This document shows positions 54,088 through 63,403 of a stretch of DNA of 64,000 nt, piece after piece; position 1 is the first letter of the stretch, and each line of letters opens with the position of its first letter. This stretch comes from Candidatus Dechloromonas phosphorivorans (lineage in GTDB: Bacteria > Pseudomonadota > Gammaproteobacteria > Burkholderiales > Rhodocyclaceae): positions 1 to 64,000 of the forward strand of contig JADKIP010000014.1 in NCBI GenBank assembly GCA_016721185.1. The letters are read 5' to 3'. The notes beneath the pieces were generated by a model. That model saw nothing but the letters and a program-made list of their open reading frames with translations. It was not told the origin of the DNA and made no database searches. The translations under genes were made by a program, and so were the position numbers.

Positions 54088-55120
54088 GGCTCTGTTTTCG
54101 AAACCCGTTGGTTTTAGTCGATGGCATGCCGAAGAAATATTTCCGGCGTGAGTTTTCCGGCGCAGCGTTCGATCAAGCGGCGCCAGCCGAGGTAGTTGGG
54201 TAGGTAGTGCGTAGCGACGCCGTTGAAGCGGCGGATCCATTGCTTAAGGCGCGAGTCGTAAGCATTGACGTGCTGGACGTGAAAGACCTGCTGGCGAACG
54301 TACTGCCCCGCCGTGACATTGACCGACTCATGCGCCAGCTCGAACTGGCGGGCCGTGGCGCGGTAGACGCCGGCGCCATCGCTGCAAAGCAAGGCATCGG
54401 GCGCGAGCACCTGGGCAAGCAGGCGCGATCGTGGGCAAATCAAGCGGGAACCACCGCATCGAAGTGGTGCCTTCCCGATCCTCGACGACCAGCACCGGGA
54501 TTTGCTCGGCCGACAGGCCGCGTTTGGCGGCAGAACCCCGCGATGTCGCGCTGGACGAGGCAGTTTGCGCTGACCTTTGAACGACTCAAGGAAATACGTC
54601 TCGTCGGCTTCCACGATATTGTGCAACTCGGTGTCTTGCTCCTGGGCCGGCCCCTGCAACAGTCGATGGCGCCAGCGAAATGCCGTCCTCGCATGAACAC
54701 CTGAGCGGTGGGCGGCCACGCGCGAAGACTGCAGCCGTCGATCATTGCCTTCGTGCCAATCCACCCATGCCTCACGACATTTCAGTCCGGCCAGCGGCGA
54801 GCCGGTCAGGGCATTGAAGGTGCGATGACAGTCACAGCACCGATAGCGTTGAATCCCCGACTCGCGGCCCCAGCGCTGCACGTGGGCCGCCTGACAATGC
54901 GGACAGGCCAGACTCTCCTGGGCCCATCGATTGATTCAGTCACGGGCATCATCGCTTGCCTCGCCGCCAAGCAGCCGATGCTTTAGTTGCTCACGTTGCC
55001 CATCCGACAACTCGCCAAGCTGGCACAGCCACCCACGGAATGATTTCGCGTCCATCATCCGCTCCCGTTAGCCTTCTTGACTTCAGTATAGAAAAACCAA
55101 CGGGTTTCGCAAACAGAGCC
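54088..55120 (-). mobile_element. IS1595-family insertion sequence, complete ends
   Basis: A 1033-base element bounded by inverted repeats starting GGCTCTGTTTTCGAAACCCG on the left and the complement with one mismatch on the right. It is flanked by the 8-bp duplication TTTCTGAA, the size typical of IS1595. The transposase is on the minus strand. It interrupts the receiver domain between codons for LFQK and WGHRV. Confidence 0.92.
54114..55058 (-). pseudogene. IS1595-family transposase, frame broken
   Basis: From the ATG at 55058 (MMDAKSFRGWLCQLGELSDG), an in-frame stop follows near 54940. Then comes the zinc-ribbon ACPHCQAAHVQRWGRESGIQ RY (split by a shift), RTFNALTGSPLAGLKCREAW, the DDE core with ETYFLESFKGQRK and LCSDGAGVYRATARQFELAH, and VKQWIRRFNGVATHYLPNYL-type text to a stop at 54114. 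ISXO2/IS1595 domain order is complete, but two frame breaks are present. Confidence 0.78.
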
Positions 55121-55128
55121 TTTCTGAA
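55121..55128. repeat. IS1595 target-site duplication, right
   Basis: TTTCTGAA immediately after the element; identical to 54080-54087. Confidence 0.85.
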
Positions 55129-55188
55129 ACAGGTTGACTGCCAGCATCTGGTTCACGGCGTTATCTTCAACCAGCAGAATATTCATTA

Positions 55189-56431
55189 GGGCACTTCTAT
55201 AAATTGCGTTTAATCGCCGATGCATCCTGAATGGATTTAATTTTTTGAAATTTCCGGTCGGAGTTGGATTTTCTGTCTGTTTTTGTCCGCCAAGCACCGT
55301 TCGTTGATGATATTTCACCTAGTTTCATGCAGTTCCCGCATTCCAGGCGCACCTACCCTGTCAAAGTCAAATACCTTCAAGCGGATCAGCGTCTCAATGC
55401 GTTTGGGTTGTAGGTCAGGTTCATCAAGCCAATCCCAAGCCTGGCGCGTGCCCGCCAATACTGCGCAGGAAGATGCCACCCATGTCATTTTCCATCGCAC
55501 CAAAGACGTGCTCAACCCGAGCGCGTGTCCGTGATTTCTCCGTATTGCTCTGTTCCTGTGCCTCGGAGAGTGGCTTATTGCTAGTAAGTCCGCTCGTGTA
55601 TCCGGCTCTCGTGTTTGCTTTCTTCAAGGCGTTGCTCCTGTTCGTCCGAGCGGTAGGCGCTGTCCGCCCAGACTTCCTTACCGCCCGTCACTTCATCGCG
55701 AAGCACCGTGTCGAGCACCTGGCTGTCATGTACGTTGGCGGCGGTGCAGGCAGAAGCAGTGATGAGCTTGGTGTTCACGGTCGATGTTGATGTGGTTCTT
55801 GAAGCCAAAGTGGTTCTGCCCGCCTTTCTTTGTCCAGCGTGCATCGATGTCCTTCTGCGCCAGTTTGGCCGGGCTCTTGCCCCAGTCAATGGGTACAGCA
55901 TCCTGCTTGATGATGGCGTTGTCTTCGCGGCCGTTGCGCTGGATCAGCACGGGAACGAAAGTGGCGTCGATGATCTGTCCGCTCTTGAGTTCAACACCGA
56001 GGTCAGCCAGCGCCTGACTCAGGCGATCAAACAAGGCTTCGGCCAACTCGTGTGCCTTGAGGGCTTCTCGAAATGCCCAGACGGTGCGGGCATCGGGTAC
56101 GTCGCCCGATAGTTTCAGCCAAGGAAGCGCATGAAGAAAGTCGATCCGTAACCTGATATTGCAGACGCTCGTCGGAAGGTTGTGCAGCCGCTGCAAGATA
56201 AGCAGCTTGAACAGCGAGAATGCGGCAGGTGGGTTTGCGCCCTGCTGCGCTCTTGCGGTCTTTGATGTCGAGGCGTTGAAGGATGGGACGGAAAATCTCC
56301 CGGTCAATCACCCCATCCAGCCGTTCCAGCGGGTCGCCGCTTCGCTCAAACTGGCGTAGCGGTTCTCAAGATCAAAAAGCTCGTTTGCATGTCAGAAGCG
56401 TAGCCGGTTCGGGGAATTTATAGAAGTGCCC
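55189..56431 (-). mobile_element. IS5-family insertion sequence, copy 1
   Basis: A 1243-base element with ends GGGCACTTCTATAAATT / AATTTATAGAAGTGCCC. A second same-strand copy lies at 57226-58467. No matching target duplication is seen at its flanks (TTA on the left, TAA on the right), which suggests later recombination or deletion. Confidence 0.88.
55315..56390 (-). pseudogene. IS5-family transposase of copy 1, frameshifted
   Basis: The protein starts MQTSFFDLENRYASLSEAGD at 56390. It shows DVPDARTVWAFREALKAHEL, the first catalytic Asp in SGQIIDATFVPVLIQRNGRE, DARWTKKGGQNHFGFKNHIN, the second Asp in EVWADSAYRSDEQEQRL, and the C-terminal RARVEHVFGAMENDMGGIFL with the catalytic Glu, ending near 55315. 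About 355 residues. At least three shifts separate these pieces. The two copies carry different indels, so they can be used to correct each other. Confidence 0.8.
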
Positions 56432-56433
56432 TA

Positions 56434-57200
56434 AATAAGAAGTCGACATCAGTTTGGAAAAAGTCCGCGTCTGAACCAGCTTGTCCGGGAAAAGTCGCTT
56501 TTCGTCTGAGCGATATTCAGCACAAACGCCAACATAGTGTCGCGAGCCGTTGTAGCGAGTGAAAACAATATCTCCTCGCTCAAGCCAATAGCTATTGAAT
56601 GCTCCCGTCGAGTTTCAATGTGCCTAATATCGGTCATGTCAAGAAAAGCGGTCGAACTGCGCTGATTCTGAAAATTGGCGTTCCTGAATTTCCTTCTGCT
56701 TTCGCGGAAATTCCGTTTCTCACCTATGAGCACAAATCGCCGTATTTTATCCATCCCCACGCTGCCGGTAGTCGGGCAATTCAGCCAGTTCTTCAGTGGT
56801 CAGCGGCGGCGGGGTTTGGGGCTTTGGGTTTGCTGCCGTGTTTGCTCTTGGCTTCCCCAGTGGCGGCGAGTTGCTGGCGGTAGCGTTCCTGGCGTTCGGT
56901 CTGGATGCGTTTTTGCAGGACGGTGGCGGTTTCGGGTTTGTCGCTGTTTTCGGGCGCCACTGGGCGGTGAGTTTACCTTCAAAGGCGTGCTTGAGCAGGC
57001 CTGGCGACTAAGACTTTGAGCTGTTCGCGGGCGGTTTTTCAGGCTGTCGTACACCTTGGCCAGTTCGGAAAACAGTTCTTCGATTTGGCGACGATGCGGT
57101 GTTGTTCGGATATGGAAGCCAAAGCAAGTTCAATCGATACCAAATCATCAAGGAAATAACTCCTTAGGCACTCCCGTTGGGTCACCACGTAAAAGACAGC
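56434..57200 (-). pseudogene. hsdS: Type I restriction specificity subunit HsdS, internal fragment
   Basis: Minus-strand pieces read SISEQHRIVAKIEELFSELA (central helix), KPETATVLQKRIQTERQERY (linker), ELAELPALPAAWGWIKYGD-like text, VRNGISAKAEGNSGTPIFRI, MTDIRHIKLDG and ERGDIVFTRYNGSRHYVGVC, followed by KRLFPDKLVQTR. This is the central conserved region and the start of the second target-recognition domain of HsdS. Neither hsdM nor hsdR is present, and both ends of the fragment meet IS5 copies. Frames change at least four times. It is a relic of a type I system moved or left behind by the IS pair. Confidence 0.75.
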
Positions 57201-57225
57201 ACTTTTGTACTGAGAAAATAGTAAA

Positions 57226-58467
57226 GGGCACTTCTATAATTGCGTTTAATCGCCGATGCATCCTGAATGGATTTAATTTTTGAAATTTCCGGGTCGGAGT
57301 TGGATTTTCTGTCTGTTTTTGTCCAAAAGCACCGTTCGTTGATGATATTTCACCTGGTTTCAGCTGAGTTCCCTTTGCTCCAGGCGCACCTACCCTGTCA
57401 AAGTCAAATACCTTCAAGCGGATCAGCGTCTCAATGCGTTTAAGGTTGTAGGTCGAGTTCTCAAGCCAATCACAAGCCTGGCGCGTGACCACAATACTGC
57501 GCAGGAAGATGCCACCCATGTCATTTTCCATCGCACCAAAGACGTGCTCTCAACGGGCGCGTGTCCGCTCGATTTCTCCGTATTGCTCTGTTCCTGTGCC
57601 TCGGAGAGTGAAGCTTCGCGGTAAGTCCGCTCGTGTATCCGGCTCTCGTGTTTGCTTTCTTCAGGCGTTGCTCCTGTTCGTCCGAGCGGTAGGCGCTGTC
57701 CGCCAGACTTCACCACCGCCCGTCACTTCATCACGAAAGCTAAGTGTCGAGCACCTGGCTGTCATGTACGTTGGCGGCGGTGCAGGCGAAGCAGTGATGA
57801 GCTTGGTGTCACGGTCGATGTTGGATGTGGTTCTTGAAGCAAAGTGGTTCTGCCCGCCTTTCTTTGTCCAGCGTGCATCGATGTCCTTCTGCGCCAGTTT
57901 GGCCGGCTCTTGCCCCAGTCAATGGGTACAGCATCCTGCTTGATGATGGCGTTGTCTTCGCGGCCGTTGCGCTGGATCGGCACGGGAACGAAAGTGGCGT
58001 CGATGATCTGTCCGCTCTTCGAGTTCAACACCGAGGTCAGCCAGCGCCTGACTCCAGGCGATCAAACAAGGCTTCAGCCAACTCGTGTGCCTTGAGGCTA
58101 CTCGAAATGCCCAGACGGTGCGGGCATCGGGTAACGTCGCCCGATAGTTTCAGCCCAGGAAGCGCATGAAAGAAAGTCGATCCGTAACCTGATATTGCAG
58201 ACGCTCGTCGGAAAGGTTATGCAGCCGCTGCAAGATAAGCAGCGAACATGAGAATGCGGCAGGTGGGTTTGCGCCCTGCTGCGCTCTTGCGGTCTTTGAT
58301 GTCGAGGCGTTGAAGGATGGGACGGAAAATCTCCCAGTCAATCACCCCATCCAGCCGATCCAGCGGGTCGCCCGCTTCGCTCAAACTGGCGTAGCGGTTC
58401 TCAAGATCAAAAAAGCTCGTTTGCATGTCAGAAGCGTAGCCGGTTCGGGGAATTTATAGAAGTGCCC
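57226..58467 (-). mobile_element. IS5-family insertion sequence, copy 2
   Basis: A 1242-base copy in the same orientation as copy 1, with the same ends. Flanks are AAA on the left and TGA on the right, with no duplication. It interrupts nirS on its right side. Confidence 0.88.
57351..58426 (-). pseudogene. IS5-family transposase of copy 2, frameshifted
   Basis: Same protein as copy 1, starting MQTSFFDLENRYASLSEAGD at 58426, with SGQIIDATFVPV, KQDAVPIDWGKS, and MENDMGGIFLRSI. It has many more small indels than copy 1, and the copy 1 stop codon (CTAG context) is changed to CTGG here, so the frame runs on. Confidence 0.75.
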
Positions 58468-58468
58468 T

Positions 58469-59392
58469 GAAGACAAGTATGCGATTGCCGGCACCTACTG
58501 GCCGCCCCAGTTCGTGATCATGGATGGCGACACGCTCAAGCCGCGCAAAATTGTCGCGACGCGCGGGATGACGGTCGGCACGCAGGGTTACCATCCCGAG
58601 CCGCGCGTTGCCGCCATCGTCTCCTCTCACTTCAACCCGGAATTCTTCAGAACGTGAAGGAAACCGGCATGGTCACTCGGTGGATTATCGCGATCTGAAG
58701 AACCTCAAGATCAAGATGATTGAAGCTCGCCTTTTCTGCACGACGGTGGTTTCGAGTCAACGCACCGCTATTTCATGGATGCGGCCAACGCCTCGAAACA
58801 AGATTGCCGTTATCGATCCAAGGAAGGCAAACTGGAGAAACTTGTTGAAGTAGGCAAGACCCGCACCCGGGTCGTGGCGCCAACTTTATCGATCCCAAGT
58901 TCGGCCCCGTCTGGGCGACTGGCCACCTGGGTGACGACACCATTGCCCTGATTGGTACTGATCCGAAGAAACATCCGGACAATGCCTGGGAAAGTCGTGC
59001 GTACGCTCACGGGCCTCGGTGGCGGTTCGCTGTTCCTGAAAACGCATCCGAAGTCGAAGAATCTGTGGGTCGACACGACCCTGAATCCTGAAGCCAATAT
59101 CAGCCAGTCGGTTGCAGTGTGGGACGTGAATAATCTTGACAAGGGCCACGAACTGATTCCGATCGGCGAATGGTCCGGGATCAAGGCAGGGCCAAAGCGC
59201 GTCGTTCAGCCGGAGTACAACAAGGCGGGCGACGAAGTCTGGTTCTCGGTCTGGAACGGCAAGGATCAGGAGTCGGCCATCGTGGTTGTCGATGACAAGA
59301 CGCGCAAGCTGAAAGCTGTCATCCGCGACCCGAAACTGGTGACGCCAACCGGCAAGTTCAACGTCTTTAACACGCAGCACGACGTTTACTAA
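58469..59392 (+). pseudogene. nirS: Cytochrome cd1 nitrite reductase NirS, C-terminal part
   Basis: The d1-haem beta-propeller is recognisable: EDKYAIAGTYWPPQFVIMDG, ATRGMTVGTQGYHPEPRVAA, NVKETG, DYRDLKNLKIKMIEA, GSLFLKTHPKSKNLWVDTTL, KRVVQPEYNKAGDEVWFSVW and the family C-terminus TPTGKFNVFNTQHDVY. The cytochrome c domain and first propeller blades are missing, cut by IS5 copy 2. Several one-base shifts lie between 58640 and 58940; from 58952 to the stop the frame is clean. NirS reduces nitrite to NO in the periplasm, so the ancestor was a denitrifier. Confidence 0.9.
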
Positions 59393-59409
59393 GCAAATTG
59401 TTTAGGCAA

Positions 59410-59440
59410 AAGGAAGGGGATTTTGTCCCCTTCCTTTTTT
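59410..59440 (+). terminator. Rho-independent terminator after nirS
   Basis: AAGGAAGGGGA-ttttg-TCCCCTTCCTT followed by TTTT, 17 bases after the nirS stop. Confidence 0.88.
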
Positions 59441-59459
59441 GTGCCCGGCAGGGGGCGAC

Positions 59460-59833
59460 CTTGAAGGGGGGGGGCCTTCCGGAAGCGACCACAGCGGGCA
59501 GCGGGTCGCAACCGCAGGCCACCAGGGGGGGGGGGCGGGGGGGAAACCGCGGGCCGGGGGCAAGACCAAAGAGGGGGGGGCGGGCAGGGGGGGGGGGGAC
59601 ATCCGCGGCTCTGGGGTAAAGCAAGGGATTAAACCGGCGGGGGGGGGGGGGGGGGGCGCGTCTTACCGGGGGGCCTTCGCTCGCCAAGGGGGGCGGGGGG
59701 ACCGGGGCGGGGGGCGCGGGGCCAGGCGCCCACACGGGGGGGGGGGCGGGGGGGGGGGGGGGGGGCGGGCCCCCCCGGGGGGGCCGGCCGCGCCCCCCCC
59801 CGGCCCCCCCCCCCGGGGGGGGGGGGCTTAGCA
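59460..59833. other. G/C homopolymer block, probable sequence artefact
   Basis: About 370 bases made largely of long G runs and a few C runs, with normal-looking words only in places. No gene can be read. The abrupt edges and near-absence of A and T point to failed base calling or a gap-filling error. The gap up to 59893 shows only normal upstream sequence. Confidence 0.75.
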
Positions 59834-59893
59834 TGTCCCGTTGAGTTGTGTTTTGAGGGAACAGGATGTTGACGCTGGACGCACGTTTTCCCG

Positions 59894-61408
59894 ATGAGTG
59901 CTACTGAGTTGGGAGCAAATGAATTGATTGTGGGGCTACGAGCCCCGATGTGGGCGCAGCGCGAGTTGTTGTCGCACATGCCGCCATTCTCCGGGCTGGC
60001 CCCGGCGCAACTGGATGAGCTGCTCGCCGCCAGCCGAATTGTTGAATATCACGCCCATGATTATCTGTTTCACGCTGGCGCGCCGATTCGCGAGGCCTAT
60101 GTCCTGATTAGCGGTACGGTCAAGCGCTCGACCACCTTGAGCGGTGAACTGGAAAAAGTCCTCGAATTGGCACAGCCGCAGCAGGTATTGAGCCTGGGTG
60201 AGGTTTTCGGGAGCACGAGTTACGCTCGTCTGGTCAGGCGATTAGCCCCTGCATCGTGGTTGCGCTTGATGCCCGAAAGCTTCGTGCCATCACGCGCCAG
60301 GATGTTGATCTGGGCTGGCGGATAATTCAGGCGCTGGCTCAGCGCCAGCAAGCGATTGAGTTCGATGTGAGTGGTTACCACTACGCCATGACCGGTGCGC
60401 AGCGGCTCCTCGATTATCTGGTCGAATTGGCCGGTGAGCGCCCGGGGCTGGCCGGTGAAACCACCGTCACCCTGAAACCCAGCAAGAAAATAATTGCTTC
60501 GCACCTCGGCATGTCGCCGGAAACGTTTTCGCGGAGCCTGCGTCTCCTCAGCGAAAGTGGCGTCATTGTGGTTGAAGGGCGCCACGTTCATATTCAGAAC
60601 GCCGCCTTGCTCAATACCGAAATCGGCAATGAGCGCCAGTTGGTGAGTTTTCCCCGCAAGCCCAAGCATGGTTCGGCCAAGGAGGACAGTACGCTCTCTC
60701 CTGGCGCATTGATCAATCTTTGCGGCCGTCAGCGGGTGTTGTCGCAGCGTATGGCGATCGCCTGGGGCCTGGTCGGGCGCAACCTTGCGCTGGTTAAATC
60801 CCGGGTCAAGCTGCGCCAGTTAGAAATTCAATTCGAGCGGAATCTGAGCCATCTGAACCGCCTTGATTTGCCGAGCGTGCTGGCCGATCGTCTGACAATA
60901 CTGAAGGACGCCTGGCAGTTGTATCGGCAAGCCTTGTTCGAGGCTGAACCGGCGCTCGCGGGTGCGCGGGCGGTGCTGGATTTGAGCGAAGAACTTTTGC
61001 TCGCAACTGACCGGCTGACCTGAAGCCGAAAAGCTCTCGGCGACGCCGGCAGCTCACTTTGTCAATATTGCCGGTCGCAACCGCATGTTGTCGCAGCGGA
61101 TCGGCAAACTCTTCTTGTTCCGCGAATGGGGCTTGGGGGGTCAGCTCGTGCTGCACCGTCTTGAGACTTCCCGTATCGAGTTCGAATGTAATCTGGCCGA
61201 GTTGCAGCGTAGTGGCAAGGGCATCCCTGAGCTTGCGGCGCAACTGGACGAGGTGGATGGCCAATGGCGCAAGTTTGAAAGCATGCTGATCCCGAGCTTG
61301 GCGAACATCGGCAAGGCACGCTATGCCTTAACCGCGTTAGCTGCGGGAGAGCGTCTCTTTCGTCATGCCGATACCGCGGTCAAGCTTTACGAACGGCTGG
61401 CTGACTGA
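59894..61408 (+). pseudogene. Crp/Fnr-family regulator fused to two PilJ/NarX-like domains, two frameshifts
   Basis: From the ATG at 59894 a cyclic-nucleotide-type sensor fold is visible (PFSGLAPAQLDELLAASRIV, YLFHAGAPIREAYVLISGTV). After a shift near 60230 comes the dimer helix and HTH (KKIIASHLGMSPETFSRSLR). The C-terminal half has LINLCGRQRVLSQRMAIAWG, then a shift near 61020 and HFVNIAGRNRMLSQRIGKLF. These are two tandem copies of the PilJ N-terminal (PF13675) motif, which includes the P-box seen in nitrate sensors. There are no Fnr Fe-S cysteines and no membrane helices. About 505 residues. It lies next to nirS, so a nitrogen-oxide role is plausible. Confidence 0.8.
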
Positions 61409-61429
61409 AAAAACTGGCTACTAAACCGG

Positions 61430-62060
61430 CTACTTCTTCTTGTTGCCGATTTTGCTTTCCTGGCCGGCCAACAGGCGTTGCAGGTTCTGCCAGTGCTTGA
61501 TGATCAGGGTCAGGGAGATGACGCTGATGACCAGTGTTTGACCATTGCTGCCGTTAAAAAAAATGGTGTAAACCGGGGCCAGCGCGGCCGCCAGCAAGGC
61601 GGCCAGTGAAGAATAGCGCGACGCGTAGGCGACAAATAGCCAGGTTCCCATGACGGCGAGGCCGACCATCGGATCAAGCGCCAGCAGCACGCCTGCCGCA
61701 GTAGCGACGCCTTTGCCACCTTTGAATTTGAGAAAAATCGGGAACAAGTGGCCAAAGAACACGGCGAGGGCGACGAGGCCGATGACGTTGTCGCTGAAGC
61801 CCATTTTTTGCGCCACGAAAACCGCCAACCAGCCCTTGAGGGCATCGCCGATCAGCGTGAAGAGTGCAGCCTTTTTGTTGCCGCTGCGCAAGACGTTGGT
61901 GGCACCGGGTTGCCGAGCCATAACTGCGCGGATCAGCCAGACCAAACAGCTTGGCGGCGACGATGGCGAAGGAGATGGAACCGAGCAGGTAGGCGGCGAT
62001 TATTGCGGATAAATGGGGCGAAAGCGGTTTGCATGGGTCGTCTGGGGCGCTGAGGTACAA
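61430..62060 (-). pseudogene. plsY: Glycerol-3-phosphate acyltransferase PlsY, one frameshift
   Basis: This inner-membrane acyltransferase uses acyl-phosphate. The N-terminal frame gives LSAIIAAYLLGSISFAIVAA and KLFGLADPRSYGS. After a shift near 61915 come PGATNVLRSGNKKAALFTLI, GHLFPIFLKFKGGKGVATAA (the phosphate-binding GGKGVAT loop) and a lysine-rich end. About five hydrophobic segments. The frame needs one base to be whole. The ATG at 62060 is the only clear start but adds about 20 residues before the first helix. Confidence 0.85.
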
Positions 62061-62101
62061 TCGGCGCGAATTTTACACCCCGTGCTACGGTCGACTGCCT
62101 T

Positions 62102-62452
62102 ATGGACATCATTTTCATCGAAGAATTGCGCGCCGAAACGTGGATAGGCATCTATCCGCGCGAAAAAGCCATGTCGCAGACAGTCGAGATTTCTCTGCAT
62201 ATTGGCGTGTCGACCGCATCAGCCGGCGCCAGCGACGATATTCGCGATACCGTTGATTACGCGGTGGTGGTCGAGCGCCTGCGGGCGGACCTTTCGGGCA
62301 GCCATTTCAATTTGCTGGAAAAGCTGGCCGAACACGTCGCCACCTGGTTGCTCGAAAACTTCGCCGCGCAATGGGTGCGTGTGTCCATCGCCAAACTGGG
62401 CATGATGCCGGGCGTCAAGCGCGTCGGCGTGATTATCGAGCGCTCGGTTTAA
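62102..62452 (+). CDS. folB: Dihydroneopterin aldolase
   Basis: This 116-residue folate-pathway enzyme cleaves dihydroneopterin to 6-hydroxymethyl-dihydropterin. It shows MDIIFIEELRAETWIGIYPR, the VDYAVVVERLRADL segment, FNLLEKLAEHVATWLLENF with the conserved Glu, and the Lys of VRVSIAKLGMMPGV. Intact. It is divergent from plsY, the usual pair. Confidence 0.94.
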   Translation: MDIIFIEELRAETWIGIYPREKAMSQTVEISLHIGVSTASAGASDDIRDTVDYAVVVERLRADLSGSHFNLLEKLAEHVATWLLENFAAQWVRVSIAKLGMMPGVKRVGVIIERSV

Positions 62453-62515
62453 ATCGCCCGGGCAGGCTTTGCCCCTAGCCTGTCACTTGCTTCCTCAAGG
62501 CGACAGCCCCTTTTT

Positions 62516-62791
62516 TCAGAGACCAGCAACCTGTTGGTAAAGCCGAAGCATTGAGTTTTGCTGCAACAGGTCTGCGGGCCCGCTTTGCACGCTATCTTTC
62601 AATCCCATCGCTTGTGCAGCCTGGGCTTCGTCGCTGAAACTGACGCGGTAGGACGCCTCGATTTCCGGCATGTCGACCCGCCCGACTTCATCAAGGGGCG
62701 TTGGCGGATTCGTTAATCCACGGACCAGAAAGCCGCGGTTTACGGGGAGCCCGCCGGGCACGTTAAATGGGTAGGATTGAATGATGAGCAT
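62516..62791 (-). CDS. Hypothetical protein
   Basis: A 91-residue frame, MLIIQSYPFNVPGGLPVNRG, with VSFSDEAQAAQAMGLKDSVQ and a leucine-rich C-terminal helix (NSMLRLYQQVAGL). No signal peptide or known motif. It could be a conserved small protein, but I do not recognise the family, and no operon partner is evident. Confidence 0.5.
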   Translation of the reverse strand: MLIIQSYPFNVPGGLPVNRGFLVRGLTNPPTPLDEVGRVDMPEIEASYRVSFSDEAQAAQAMGLKDSVQSGPADLLQQNSMLRLYQQVAGL

Positions 62792-62868
62792 CTAATTTCA
62801 CTTGCGGCGCTCCATTCACAACTCAGGGTCCATGAGAACAAAGCTCGCGGGTACATTTCAGCGCCTCC

Positions 62869-63311
62869 TTAGAGAACTTCCGTCAAGGTTTCGCGTTGCA
62901 CAAGCTCATTGGCGAAATTGAAAACTTCCAGCCCAAGGGCGTCCCTTGCCGAAAGCACGCCAATCGGCAAACCATTGGGCGCGATTACAGGCATGTGGCG
63001 ATAGCCGCCTTCGAACATCAGGTGCAAGGCGTGCCCAAAAGGCTTGTCCGGGCTGATGGTTTGCGGGTTTGGGGTCATGATTGCGCTAACGGGTGTCGTA
63101 TTCACATCAAGACCCGTTGCCAGGAATTTTGTGGAACAAGATCCCGCTCCGTGCAGATGCCCAGCAGTTTTCCGTCTTCCGGCGAGACCACTAGTACGGC
63201 ACCAAGTTTCAGCGATTTCATGTGCGAGGCCACGGCACGGACGCTCTTTTCCGGCGTCGACATCAGAAAATCCCGATTCTGTATGACCTTGATAACAGCG
63301 CGATTCGGCAT
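62869..63311 (-). pseudogene. CBS-domain-pair protein, one frameshift
   Basis: The ATG at 63311 gives MPNRAVIKVIQNRDFLMSTP, ASHMKSLKLGAVLVVSPEDG and LLGICTERDLV (first CBS). After a shift near 63120 the frame continues NTTPVSAIMTPNPQTISPDK, FEGGYRHMPVIAPNGLPIGV and LSARDALGLEVFNFANEL (second CBS). About 146 residues. Stand-alone CBS pairs bind adenosine nucleotides. No partner domain is attached. One base restores it. Confidence 0.75.
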
Positions 63312-63403
63312 GATTGTCTCCTTTTGTTGTTAACGTCTGTTAAGACTCAGCAAGCCGGCGCCAGTTCGTTACAGTGCGTAACGCTTGTTATCAATTGAGT
63401 ACA

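Larger units (their letters stand above)
53365..55186 (-). pseudogene. Receiver-HPt part of a hybrid sensor kinase, split by IS1595 and cut by IS5
   Basis: Joining the minus-strand text on both sides of the IS1595 element gives MNILLVEDNAVNQMLAVNLF, QKWGHRVSVAKH, an in-frame TAA, then FDVIFMDMQMPVMDGLEATR (phospho-acceptor Asp) and IIAMTANAMASDRETCLAAG. An HPt domain with RMAHT-KGSLASFNADP follows, up to a stop at 53365. The start at 55186 lies three bases from the IS5 end, so upstream kinase domains have been lost. The HPt is also shifted near 53560. It is a clear remnant, not a working protein. Confidence 0.78.

Noticed and set aside
55180..58475. Target-site duplications for the IS5 copies
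   Set aside because: Flanks do not match (TTA/TAA and AAA/TGA), so no duplication can be claimed.
59398..59834. Long open frames rich in Gly, Pro and Arg on both strands
   Set aside because: They arise only from G/C homopolymer runs, have no family features and lie in a probable artefact.
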